DNA from: CAYVBJ01 sp964415185
GTDB taxonomy: Bacteria > Bacteroidota > Rhodothermia > Balneolales > Balneolaceae
DNA: 5,886 bases
Direction of reading: 5' to 3'
Assembly (NCBI GenBank): GCA_964415185.1
Contig: CAYPZI010000161.1
Coordinates: forward strand, 1-5,886
In this document: one piece after another, positions 1 through 5,886 of the stretch
Layout: each line of letters begins with the position of its first letter
Numbering within the stretch: position 1 is the stretch's first letter
The notes under the pieces: model-generated
Told to the model about the DNA's origin: nothing
The model's input: only the letters and a program-made list of their open reading frames with translations
Databases searched by the model: none
Translations under genes and position numbers: made by a program

Positions 1-14
1 TAAATAGATGTGGT

Positions 15-60
15 ACGAAGTCTTCGTGTTGCTTCGTGACTTCGCGACTTCGTGGTAAAG
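15..60. repeat. CTTCGTG short-unit repeat cluster
   Basis: Four imperfect copies of CTTCGTG begin at 22, 32, 40 and 48 (spacing 10, 8 and 8 nt). The third copy reads CTTCGCG. The cluster is preceded at 15-20 by ACGAAG, which with 22-27 forms a 6-bp inverted repeat around a single T. It ends in GTGGTAAAG. No reading frame crosses it convincingly. The irregular 8-10 nt period and the lack of unique spacers argue against CRISPR. It looks like a dispersed extragenic repeat of unknown role; genome-wide recurrence cannot be shown from this window. Confidence 0.6.
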
Positions 61-114
61 ACCGGCATTTTATTGCCACGAGTCCGTCAACTGACGGATC
101 AAAGGTTCACGAAG
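48..114. repeat. Nested inverted repeats, REP-like structured element
   Basis: The last CTTCGTG unit (48-54) is the exact reverse complement of CACGAAG at 108-114. Inside this 7-bp stem lie two smaller inverted repeats. GGCA (64-67) pairs with TGCC (74-77) around a 6-nt loop. TCCGTCA (83-89) pairs with TGACGGA (92-98), nearly touching. As RNA or single-stranded DNA this could fold into a three-way junction. Two other exact CTTCGTG copies upstream (22-28, 32-38) could replace 48-54 in the outer stem. No T tract follows, so a simple intrinsic terminator is unlikely. Function unknown. Confidence 0.45.
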
Positions 115-226
115 AAAACCTAAATAACTAAGGCATCCCTAAATCAAATAGATCTTTTTGGACAGCCTCCTATTCGCGTTGAACCCTTTGAAGGTTATGT
201 TAACCCAAGATCGAAATGTATTTGCT

Positions 227-256
227 TTGATTTACAATACAATTGATCTTTATAAG
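227..256 (+). promoter_or_regulatory. Possible promoter upstream of the first gene
   Basis: TTGATT (227-232) and TATAAG (251-256), separated by 18 nt, resemble a sigma70-type -35/-10 pair. They would give a leader of roughly 145 nt. The match is only moderate, and AT-rich sequence yields such pairs by chance. I did not find the TTG...TAnnTTTG arrangement typical of Bacteroidota promoters. Confidence 0.18.
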
Positions 257-349
257 ATTCATGACTATTAGAATTGTCCGCGCTGCTTTGATTTTAAAAA
301 CTTTTAAATAAATCTGAAATGAGACTGTTTTAAATTCTTGTATATTATA

Positions 350-377
350 GGCTGTTTTACTACCAGGTAAAATGGCT
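350..377 (+). promoter_or_regulatory. Leader hairpin before the first gene
   Basis: The arms 350-360 and 367-377 pair over 11 positions around the 6-nt loop TACCAG. The inner six pairs (TTTTAC with GTAAAA) are perfect; the outer five include three G-U wobbles. The hairpin sits about 32 nt before the start codon, so in a transcript it would lie in the 5' leader. It could affect translation or RNA stability, or be an operator at the DNA level. It may also be a chance structure in AT-rich sequence. Confidence 0.25.
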
Positions 378-409
378 GACATTAATAATTAATCTAAAAC
401 TTAGACTTC

Positions 410-2773
410 ATGAGACTGCTATCGTATTTCATTCCACTGCTGATTCTATCCATTTTTAACGTTCCCGCCCAGGCACAAACCACTGCCGATGGTGAAACCG
501 GGTTGATGCGGGGCTTTGCACGTGCCGTTGCCATTTCAGGCGGTACGGTTTTTATCGGTGAACCTGCCAATTTCCATCAACCGGGAGTTGTATATCTGTA
601 CAACAAAAACGGAAATAACTGGGAAGAAGTGCAACAACTGAAAGCATCAAATGGTGAAATAGGAAACAATTTTGGAGCTTCTTTGTCATCTGACGGAAAT
701 ATCATGCTGGTATCCACACCCGGCGCAAACAATGATAACGGTGCCGTTTATGTGTACCGCCGGGGAAATGGCAATTGGAGTGAGCAATCCATTCTGACTA
801 TCCAGGCAGAGGAAACCGGCTTTGGATCGAGCGTACTTCTGAACGGTGACCATGCATATGTCGGGTCACCCGGACATGCAGACGGAACCGGTGCGGTTGT
901 CATATTTCGCAATGAGAATGGAAGCTGGAATGAAATTGAAACGGTTGCCAATCCCGATTCAACCGGGTCCGGCTTCGGAGTTTCACTCGATATAGATGGC
1001 AATAATCTTGTAGTCGGTGCCCCTGCAAGAGAGGGCGGAAATGCTTATCTGTTTCACGATGATGGTTCCGGATGGAATCATGTATCTACTCTCAGCAGCA
1101 GCGGAGTGGGTGACAGAAGCCTGTTTGGGGCATTTGTAAAGATTAAAGACGATCTTGTGTTTGTCAGTGCTCCTCAGGCTATTGCAGCAGCCGGTGCAGT
1201 AGTTGTATTCGAAAAAAACAGCGAAGACGGTGAGTGGGCCGAGCGCAACCGGCTAATGGCTTTTGATGGCGAAAGGCGCTACCTGTTCGGCAGTTCAATC
1301 GTATTTCATGAAAACAGTGTCTGGATAGGAGCACAAAATGCCGATGGCGGCAGAGGTGCAATTTATCAATTCGAACAAGATGAAGATGGAAACTGGGCCG
1401 GCGTCACAAAATTGATGTCAGATCAGGGCGATGGCGAGCGGTTTGCAGGCACACTGGCTGTACAAGGAAATACGGCAGTAGCAGGTTTAACAGGAGCCGA
1501 TTTCGGTGCCGGAGCTGCTGCAATTATGGAACAAAATAATACCGGTGAATGGATTACCCGTAAAATCCTGATCGGTAAAGGCGGTGATGTACTTGAACCT
1601 GTTACCGGCAAACGAGTCAAATGCAGAAGAGGTGAAGCCAACATTTACCCCTGTGATAATGTGAATTTATTGGCATTCCTGCCTATTCGTGAAATTGGCG
1701 GTGACCGCGGTGTCCGGCTGAATGATATCTGGGGCTGGACCGATGAGGAAACAGGAAAAAATTATGCGCTTGTCGGACGCAATGAAGGCACTTCTTTTGT
1801 GGATGTTACCGACCCTCTGAATCCGGTGTACGTGGGTAACCTGCCGCTCACCTCCACAGCACAGCCAAGCACATGGAGAGATATCAAAATATATAAAAAT
1901 CACGCGTATGTGGTGGCCGATAACGCCCGTGAACACGGAATGCAGGTATTGGATCTGACACAACTGCGTGAATTCAACGGTGAACCCATCACATTTGAAG
2001 AGACCACCGTCTACCGGAATATTAACAGTGCACATAATATTGTTATCAATGAAGAGACCGGCTTTGCCTATGCCGTTGGAAGCAGTGGAGGGGGAGAAAC
2101 CTGCGGCGGCGGGCTGCATATGATCAATATCCAGGATCCCGCAAATCCTGAATTCGCAGGCTGTTTTGCCGATCCTTCAACCGGACGTGCCGGAACCGGG
2201 TATTCGCATGATGCCCAATGTGTGATCTACGATGGCCCGGACGAAGAATACCAGGGAAAAGAGATTTGTATCGGATCGAATGAAACTGCAATCAGTATTG
2301 CAGACGTAACCGATAAAGATAATCCAATTGCCCTTTCAACTGCCTCTTACCCCGATCATGCCTATGTGCACCAGGGCTGGCTGACCGAAGACCAGCGTTA
2401 CTTTTTCCAAAATGACGAACTGGATGAACTGAATGGAAGCGTTGACAGTACACGAACCATTGTCTGGGATGTTTCCGACCTGGATGATCCCCTGTTTGTG
2501 AGAGAATACTTTGTCGACAACCCGGCTTCGGATCATAACCTCTATATTTTGGGTGATACCATGTACCAGTCTAACTACGTAAGCGGCTTGCAGGTAATCG
2601 ATATTTCGAATCCCGAAGAACCAAAAAGAGTGGGTTATTTTGATACACATCCTTTTGTAGAAGATGCAGCCGGATTCTCGGGCACCTGGAGCAACTACCC
2701 CTATTTCGATGATATCGTCATTATGACAAGCTCTAACGAAGGGCTCTTTATCCTGGACGCCGGGAGGGATTAA
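410..2773 (+). CDS. Secreted double beta-propeller, choice-of-anchor B family
   Basis: A 787-residue exported protein of unknown biochemical role. Residues 1-23 are a signal peptide (hydrophobic core about 3-18, likely cleavage after AQA at 20-22), which supports the ATG at 410 despite the absent Shine-Dalgarno site. Residues 34-360 carry seven FG-GAP_2-like units of the form 'FG.S...G....VG.P', with motif starts near 34, 86, 136, 187, 237, 291 and 343: one complete seven-bladed propeller. Residues about 403-787 match the choice-of-anchor B family. Hallmarks are a CRRGEA...C linker (C405, C415), NDIWGW (438), VGRNEG (455), SHDAQC (599) and HQGWL (654), with LVIVP-like 'D..DP.NP..VG' strands near 465, 575, 632, 688 and 731. 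This half also divides into seven blades. All six cysteines lie in it or its linker, consistent with disulfides outside the cytoplasm. The protein ends at 'FILDAGRD' with no sorting tail or membrane anchor. Two stop codons occur in tandem (2771-2776). Family call is strong; function is unknown. Confidence 0.93.
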   Translation: MRLLSYFIPLLILSIFNVPAQAQTTADGETGLMRGFARAVAISGGTVFIGEPANFHQPGVVYLYNKNGNNWEEVQQLKASNGEIGNNFGASLSSDGNIMLVSTPGANNDNGAVYVYRRGNGNWSEQSILTIQAEETGFGSSVLLNGDHAYVGSPGHADGTGAVVIFRNENGSWNEIETVANPDSTGSGFGVSLDIDGNNLVVGAPAREGGNAYLFHDDGSGWNHVSTLSSSGVGDRSLFGAFVKIKDDLVFVSAPQAIAAAGAVVVFEKNSEDGEWAERNRLMAFDGERRYLFGSSIVFHENSVWIGAQNADGGRGAIYQFEQDEDGNWAGVTKLMSDQGDGERFAGTLAVQGNTAVAGLTGADFGAGAAAIMEQNNTGEWITRKILIGKGGDVLEPVTGKRVKCRRGEANIYPCDNVNLLAFLPIREIGGDRGVRLNDIWGWTDEETGKNYALVGRNEGTSFVDVTDPLNPVYVGNLPLTSTAQPSTWRDIKIYKNHAYVVADNAREHGMQVLDLTQLREFNGEPITFEETTVYRNINSAHNIVINEETGFAYAVGSSGGGETCGGGLHMINIQDPANPEFAGCFADPSTGRAGTGYSHDAQCVIYDGPDEEYQGKEICIGSNETAISIADVTDKDNPIALSTASYPDHAYVHQGWLTEDQRYFFQNDELDELNGSVDSTRTIVWDVSDLDDPLFVREYFVDNPASDHNLYILGDTMYQSNYVSGLQVIDISNPEEPKRVGYFDTHPFVEDAAGFSGTWSNYPYFDDIVIMTSSNEGLFILDAGRD

Positions 2774-2786
2774 TAAGTTGAATTTT

Positions 2787-2867
2787 CATCGGATGAGTCA
2801 TCCCGTATTTATTGCATTCGCATATACTGATTTAAATGAATCAAAAACTCATCCGATGTCTTTTTTT
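2787..2867 (+). terminator. Probable intrinsic terminator with a long loop
   Basis: CATCGGATGAGT (2787-2798) is perfectly repeated in inverse at 2847-2858, followed by TC and seven T residues (2861-2867). The 12-bp stem and T tract sit 13 nt after the stop of the preceding gene, as expected of a rho-independent terminator. The 48-nt loop is unusually long. A 5-bp hairpin inside it (TGATT 2828-2832 with AATCA 2839-2843) could help compact it. It would separate transcription of the first gene from the following pair. Confidence 0.7.
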
Positions 2868-2900
2868 GCCTGGTACAAATCCAATAAACACTCTTTCATG

Positions 2901-2905
2901 AAGGG
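2901..2905 (+). promoter_or_regulatory. Shine-Dalgarno-like site for the second gene
   Basis: AAGGG ends 8 nt before the ATG at 2914, and no other in-frame start near it gives a signal peptide. It is the only one of the three starts with a recognisable ribosome binding site, which suits a gene that begins a new transcription unit. The upstream ATG at 2898 is out of frame and stops after three codons. Confidence 0.45.
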
Positions 2906-2913
2906 TTGAAATT

Positions 2914-3996
2914 ATGAAACATCTATTTACCGTATTTTTCTTAAAATTTTTTACCGCTGTAATTTTTCTGCTTCCTGTTTCAACGCTTTTTGCACAGCCT
3001 GAAACTGAAACTCAGTTCATCTATGTCTGTAACCAGGGATCAGCCAGCGTAACCATCATAAACAGTTCCACAAACGAGGTGGATGAGGTTGTAGATTTGC
3101 AGGAGTTCGGCTTCTCTGTGAATGCCAAACCACATCATGCCCTGGCAGAACCGGACGGCTCTTTTTGGTACGTAACCCTGATCGGGGAAAACCGCATTCT
3201 GAAATTTAACAGGGACAATGAACTGATTGGAGAAGCGATTCTTGAAGTTCCGGGTTTGCTTGCCTTGCATCCCACCGAAGAGCTGCTCTATGTGGGAAGA
3301 TCCATGAGTGCCGTGAATCCGCCCCAAAGTTTCGGGGTTATTGATCGCGCAAACATGAACGTGCTTGAGGAAGTGGATCTGTTCTTTAGCCGGCCGCATG
3401 CCATTACTACTACAAACGATGGTGAATGGGCGTTTGTAGGAAGTTTATCCGAAAACCAGATTCTATCTGTTAATATCAGGGCGGATGAATCAAACCTGAC
3501 CAATATTACAGGCAATACACACACGTTTGTTAATTTTGCAGTATCACCCGATGGAAATACAATGGCTGCAACGGGACAGGTTTCCGGCCTGCTTTTGATT
3601 TTTGACATTTCAAATCCTGAATCACCGATGATATCCGCAAGTATTCAGGTTGGGGCCCAGCCGTGGCACCCGGTTTTTTCGCCTGATGGTGACTATCTCT
3701 ATTTCGGCAACAAAGAAGATCATAGTGTGGCTGTAATCAATATGAAAGAACGGCGGCTTGAGCAAGTAATTACGGGCGAGGGGCTTGCTCAACCGCACGG
3801 TGCCGCTCTGTCGGCCGATGGAAAGTACCTTTATATCTCCAATAACAACCTGGATGGAACTTACAATCCGGGTAACAGCAATTCAGAAGAATTTAAAGGT
3901 ACGGTCGTTGTAATCAATACCGAAACCCGTACGATTGAGAAAATAATAGAGACCGGTAAATACGCCTCCGGCATCGGAACCAATGCCCGGTTTTAA
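2914..3996 (+). CDS. Secreted YncE/YVTN-type seven-bladed beta-propeller
   Basis: A 360-residue exported propeller. Residues 1-27 are a signal peptide with a long phenylalanine-rich core and likely cleavage after LFA or FAQ. The mature part shows repeated blades: an 'SPDG'-type turn, then a strand 'YLY.(G/S)N', then 'V.VIN..(T).(..)I'. Examples are 'SPDGDYLYFGN' (256-266) and 'SADGKYLYISN' (300-310). Seven blades can be drawn, starting near 35, 72, 112, 160, 203, 250 and 293. The terminal segment 'KYASGIGTNARF' probably supplies the inner strand that closes blade 1. Histidines H74, H75, H162, H252 and H295 lie seven or eight residues before the turn glycine, on the predicted inner strand. Known relatives (YncE, YVTN repeats, cytochrome d1-like and lactonase-like propellers) differ widely in function, so none is assigned. 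A lactonase-type or metal-binding role is possible but unproven. The gene follows a terminator-like hairpin and lies 21 nt before a lipoprotein gene, with which it is probably co-transcribed. Confidence 0.9.
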   Translation: MKHLFTVFFLKFFTAVIFLLPVSTLFAQPETETQFIYVCNQGSASVTIINSSTNEVDEVVDLQEFGFSVNAKPHHALAEPDGSFWYVTLIGENRILKFNRDNELIGEAILEVPGLLALHPTEELLYVGRSMSAVNPPQSFGVIDRANMNVLEEVDLFFSRPHAITTTNDGEWAFVGSLSENQILSVNIRADESNLTNITGNTHTFVNFAVSPDGNTMAATGQVSGLLLIFDISNPESPMISASIQVGAQPWHPVFSPDGDYLYFGNKEDHSVAVINMKERRLEQVITGEGLAQPHGAALSADGKYLYISNNNLDGTYNPGNSNSEEFKGTVVVINTETRTIEKIIETGKYASGIGTNARF

Positions 3997-4017
3997 TACA
4001 AAGTTTCTATATTTATT

Positions 4018-5826
4018 ATGATTACAGCTCGCCGGATTATTATAGTACTTCTTTTTATTTCCGGCTGTACTTCTATGAAATCTTCCGTGGATAGGCAAAC
4101 GGTTGAAGTTACAGCTTATCAATTACAGCCAAATCCTTTTTCTGTATACGATGAAGACGGAAAACGAATCCCCTTCCCTTTTCTGGGAGGGTTCAACGCA
4201 CCCCGTCCCCAGTTTGTAGATATCAACAACAATGGCCATGCCGATCTTTTTGTCCAGGAAAATACGGATGATCTCAAATTTTTCGAGAACACGGGTGATG
4301 AAGATAAATTCCCCCTGGAATGGCGAACAAACAAGTTTCAAAACCTGGATATAGGCGAATGGTTCCGGTTTGTTGATTTGGATCAGGATGGAGATTACGA
4401 TTTACTGGCCGAACAGCCTTATAGCTATATCCGCTACTACAAAAATGAGGGTACTCCCGAATCACCGGATTTTGTTCCGGCTGCCGATTCACTGCGGGAT
4501 TCAAACGGAGAGCCGATTTTTTCAGACCGCCAGAATATTCCCAATGTAACGGATATCGACCAAAACGGCCGTCTTGACCTGTTCATTGGCCGTCTCGACG
4601 GCACACTTACCCGCTACGAATCGATCGGGTTGGACGATAATGATATACCGCAATTCGAGCTGGTTACACGGCGCTTCGAAGACATCGAAATTGTAAAAGA
4701 GTTTGGCACCATGCACGGTGCCAATACCATGGCCTTTATGGATATTGACGGAGACAATGACCAGGACATTTTTTGGGGTGATTTCTTTGAGCCGGGTATT
4801 TTGCTTCTCGAAAACCGGGGAGATCCTGAAAATCCCGATTTCCGGGGCGAACCCCGTTTATTCCCTCCGAACGACCCGGTCAGCACCAGTGGGTATAATG
4901 CTCCAACCCTGACAGACTGGGGGAATGACGGCATGGCTGATCTTTTTTTTGGCGTTTTGGGTGGCGCGTATAATGCAAGAGAGACACTCGCTGAAAATTT
5001 CTATTTTTATAAACAGGCTTCCAACGGGAATTTCGAATTCCAGACCAAGAAATTCATAAATACCATCGATACCGGTAATGAATCGATAGTAACCACCGGC
5101 GACATTACCGGTAATGGTCTAACCGACCTATTGGTAGCCAACAAGATCGATCCTGCCGACCGCAATTCCTCGAAAGTCTACATTTTTGAAAACCGGGGTA
5201 CTGCGGAAAATCCGGAATTTTTCCAAAACGGTACGCTTGACTTACCGGATGCCTATCATTTTGCCCCGGCCCTGGCTGATCTCGATGGCGATGGCCTGGA
5301 CGATCTGCTTATCGGACGATGGCGCGGCGGTGTGGCTTTTTACCGGAACAGAGACGGGACTTTTGAATTGATTAATGAAAAAATTGTGGAACTTCCCCGT
5401 GGCAGCAATCCCGTGCCTGCCCTCGCCGACCTTGACGGAGACGGAGATTATGACCTGTTGCTGGGCTCGTCCGGTGGAGAAGTCGTTTATTTTGAAAACA
5501 AGAGAACACCCCAACAACCCGGTTTTCAATTGGTTGAAAATGCCTTTCCGGATGTGAATGTGCGCCACCGGAGCGCCCCTGCCTTTTACGACATTGACGG
5601 TGACGGGGATTTCGACCTGTTTCTCGGCTCTAAGATAGAAGGAATCGTTTTTTTCAGAAACCGTGGCACTTCAAGGAGACCCGATTTCCAGCTCGAGGAG
5701 TTACCGGAACCTTTCGATGTAACCCAATTTGCCACACCTCACTTTGCCGACCTGGATGGTGACGGCATTCCGGAGCTTTTGTCCGGCAATAAAGAGGGCG
5801 GTGTGTTTTATTTTAAAGGTTTTTAA
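4018..5826 (+). CDS. FG-GAP/VCBS repeat lipoprotein with ten calcium loops
   Basis: A 602-residue predicted lipoprotein. The N-terminus has basic residues R5-R6, a hydrophobic stretch 7-14 and the lipobox ISGC with acylated cysteine C17, which fixes the ATG at 4018. Residues after C17 (TSMKSS) lack the acidic run that marks surface export in Bacteroidetes, so a periplasm-facing location is at least as likely if that rule applies here. The rest is ten FG-GAP/VCBS-like repeats with 'DxDxDGxxD' calcium loops beginning at D68, D120, D179, D242, D300, D362, D421, D471, D525 and D578. Most are followed by a 'FF.N.GT...P.F' linker. Loops 7-10 are near canonical (DLDGDG, DIDGDG). Loop 5 (DWGNDG) and loop 6 (DITGNG) are degenerate, and loop 10 ends in E586. 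Such repeats form beta-propellers and occur in adhesins, carbohydrate-binding and scaffold proteins; no catalytic domain is visible. The 21-nt gap after the preceding gene suggests co-transcription. There is no clear ribosome binding site. Confidence 0.92.
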   Translation: MITARRIIIVLLFISGCTSMKSSVDRQTVEVTAYQLQPNPFSVYDEDGKRIPFPFLGGFNAPRPQFVDINNNGHADLFVQENTDDLKFFENTGDEDKFPLEWRTNKFQNLDIGEWFRFVDLDQDGDYDLLAEQPYSYIRYYKNEGTPESPDFVPAADSLRDSNGEPIFSDRQNIPNVTDIDQNGRLDLFIGRLDGTLTRYESIGLDDNDIPQFELVTRRFEDIEIVKEFGTMHGANTMAFMDIDGDNDQDIFWGDFFEPGILLLENRGDPENPDFRGEPRLFPPNDPVSTSGYNAPTLTDWGNDGMADLFFGVLGGAYNARETLAENFYFYKQASNGNFEFQTKKFINTIDTGNESIVTTGDITGNGLTDLLVANKIDPADRNSSKVYIFENRGTAENPEFFQNGTLDLPDAYHFAPALADLDGDGLDDLLIGRWRGGVAFYRNRDGTFELINEKIVELPRGSNPVPALADLDGDGDYDLLLGSSGGEVVYFENKRTPQQPGFQLVENAFPDVNVRHRSAPAFYDIDGDGDFDLFLGSKIEGIVFFRNRGTSRRPDFQLEELPEPFDVTQFATPHFADLDGDGIPELLSGNKEGGVFYFKGF

Positions 5827-5845
5827 AATCAACCATAGGATTTCT

Positions 5846-5881
5846 ATCCGCGCAATCCGAGTAATCCGGCCAATCCGCGAT
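5846..5881. repeat. Four-unit 9-bp tandem repeat (ATCCGnnnA)
   Basis: ATCCG recurs at exactly 9-bp steps, at 5846, 5855, 5864 and 5873. The units are ATCCGCGCA, ATCCGAGTA, ATCCGGCCA and ATCCGCGAT, followed by TCAAA at the window edge. It begins 19 nt after the lipoprotein stop codon, with no frame continuing through it. It has no obvious hairpin and no T tract, so it is not a standard terminator. It resembles the 5' cluster in style (four short units, then an A-rich end) but not in sequence. The array may be cut by the window end. Confidence 0.65.
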
Positions 5882-5886
5882 TCAAA

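Larger units (their letters stand above)
121..409. other. AT-rich leader region without a convincing gene
   Basis: This stretch before the first gene is much richer in A and T than the coding regions. It carries no open frame with protein-like features. It probably holds the promoter and 5' leader of the gene starting at 410. Visible elements are a weak sigma70-like pair near 227-256, a hairpin at 350-377, a 10-bp direct repeat GCTTTGATTT (224-233 and 285-294), and two ATTAAT copies (381-386, 388-393). No Shine-Dalgarno sequence precedes the start at 410, which is common in Bacteroidota-like bacteria, where A-rich leaders are used instead. Confidence 0.5.

Noticed and set aside
22..55. CRISPR array
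   Set aside because: Units are only 7-8 bp with 8-10 nt steps and no unique spacers; no cas gene is present.
224..294. 10-bp direct repeat GCTTTGATTT as an attachment or regulator site
   Set aside because: Only two copies, in AT-rich DNA, with no integrase or symmetry, so chance is an adequate explanation.
200..382. Minus-strand 60-residue open frame in the leader region
   Set aside because: It lies in AT-rich intergenic DNA, shows no domain, signal or lipobox, and its composition reflects the A/T bias of the region. It also overlaps the likely promoter and hairpin.
1667..2119. Minus-strand 150-residue open frame inside the first gene
   Set aside because: It is antisense to the strongly supported choice-of-anchor B domain and its translation has no recognisable family pattern.
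4705..4722. Inverted repeat GGCACC/GGTGCC inside the lipoprotein gene
   Set aside because: A 6-bp stem with a 6-nt loop in mid-coding sequence is explained by codons of the calcium-repeat region, and nothing nearby suggests a regulatory site.
5827..5886. Intrinsic terminator after the lipoprotein gene
   Set aside because: No stem longer than about 4 bp and no T tract can be seen before the window ends.

Overview
The window most resembles an accessory region of a marine or halophilic member of the Balneolota/Rhodothermota/Bacteroidota group. This rests on a recognisable choice-of-anchor B family protein, acidic secreted proteins, starts without Shine-Dalgarno sequences for two of three genes, and FG-GAP repeats with 'NRGT...P.F' linkers. 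The assignment is an inference from style and family content; no rRNA or housekeeping gene is present to confirm it.

Layout: positions 1-120 hold a short extragenic repeat cluster (four CTTCGTG-like units) followed by nested inverted repeats. Positions 121-409 are an AT-rich leader with no convincing gene. Three genes follow, all on the + strand and all encoding exported beta-propeller proteins. The first (410-2773) is a 787-residue protein with a signal peptide and two propellers: seven FG-GAP_2-like units, then a choice-of-anchor B/LVIVP-type domain. A long-loop hairpin with a T tract (2787-2867) closes this unit. The second (2914-3996) is a 360-residue secreted YncE/YVTN-type seven-bladed propeller. 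The third (4018-5826) starts 21 nt after the second and is a 602-residue lipoprotein with ten calcium-loop FG-GAP/VCBS repeats. The window ends in a four-unit 9-bp tandem repeat (5846-5881).

The second and third genes are probably one transcription unit. The first is probably separate, because a terminator-like hairpin lies between. No enzyme, transporter or regulator is visible, so the process the three serve cannot be named from sequence alone. A cell-envelope role in binding or assembly is the most that can be inferred. The most interesting leads are the regularly placed histidines on the predicted inner strands of two of the propellers (possible metal sites), and the two unrelated short-repeat elements that bracket the locus.
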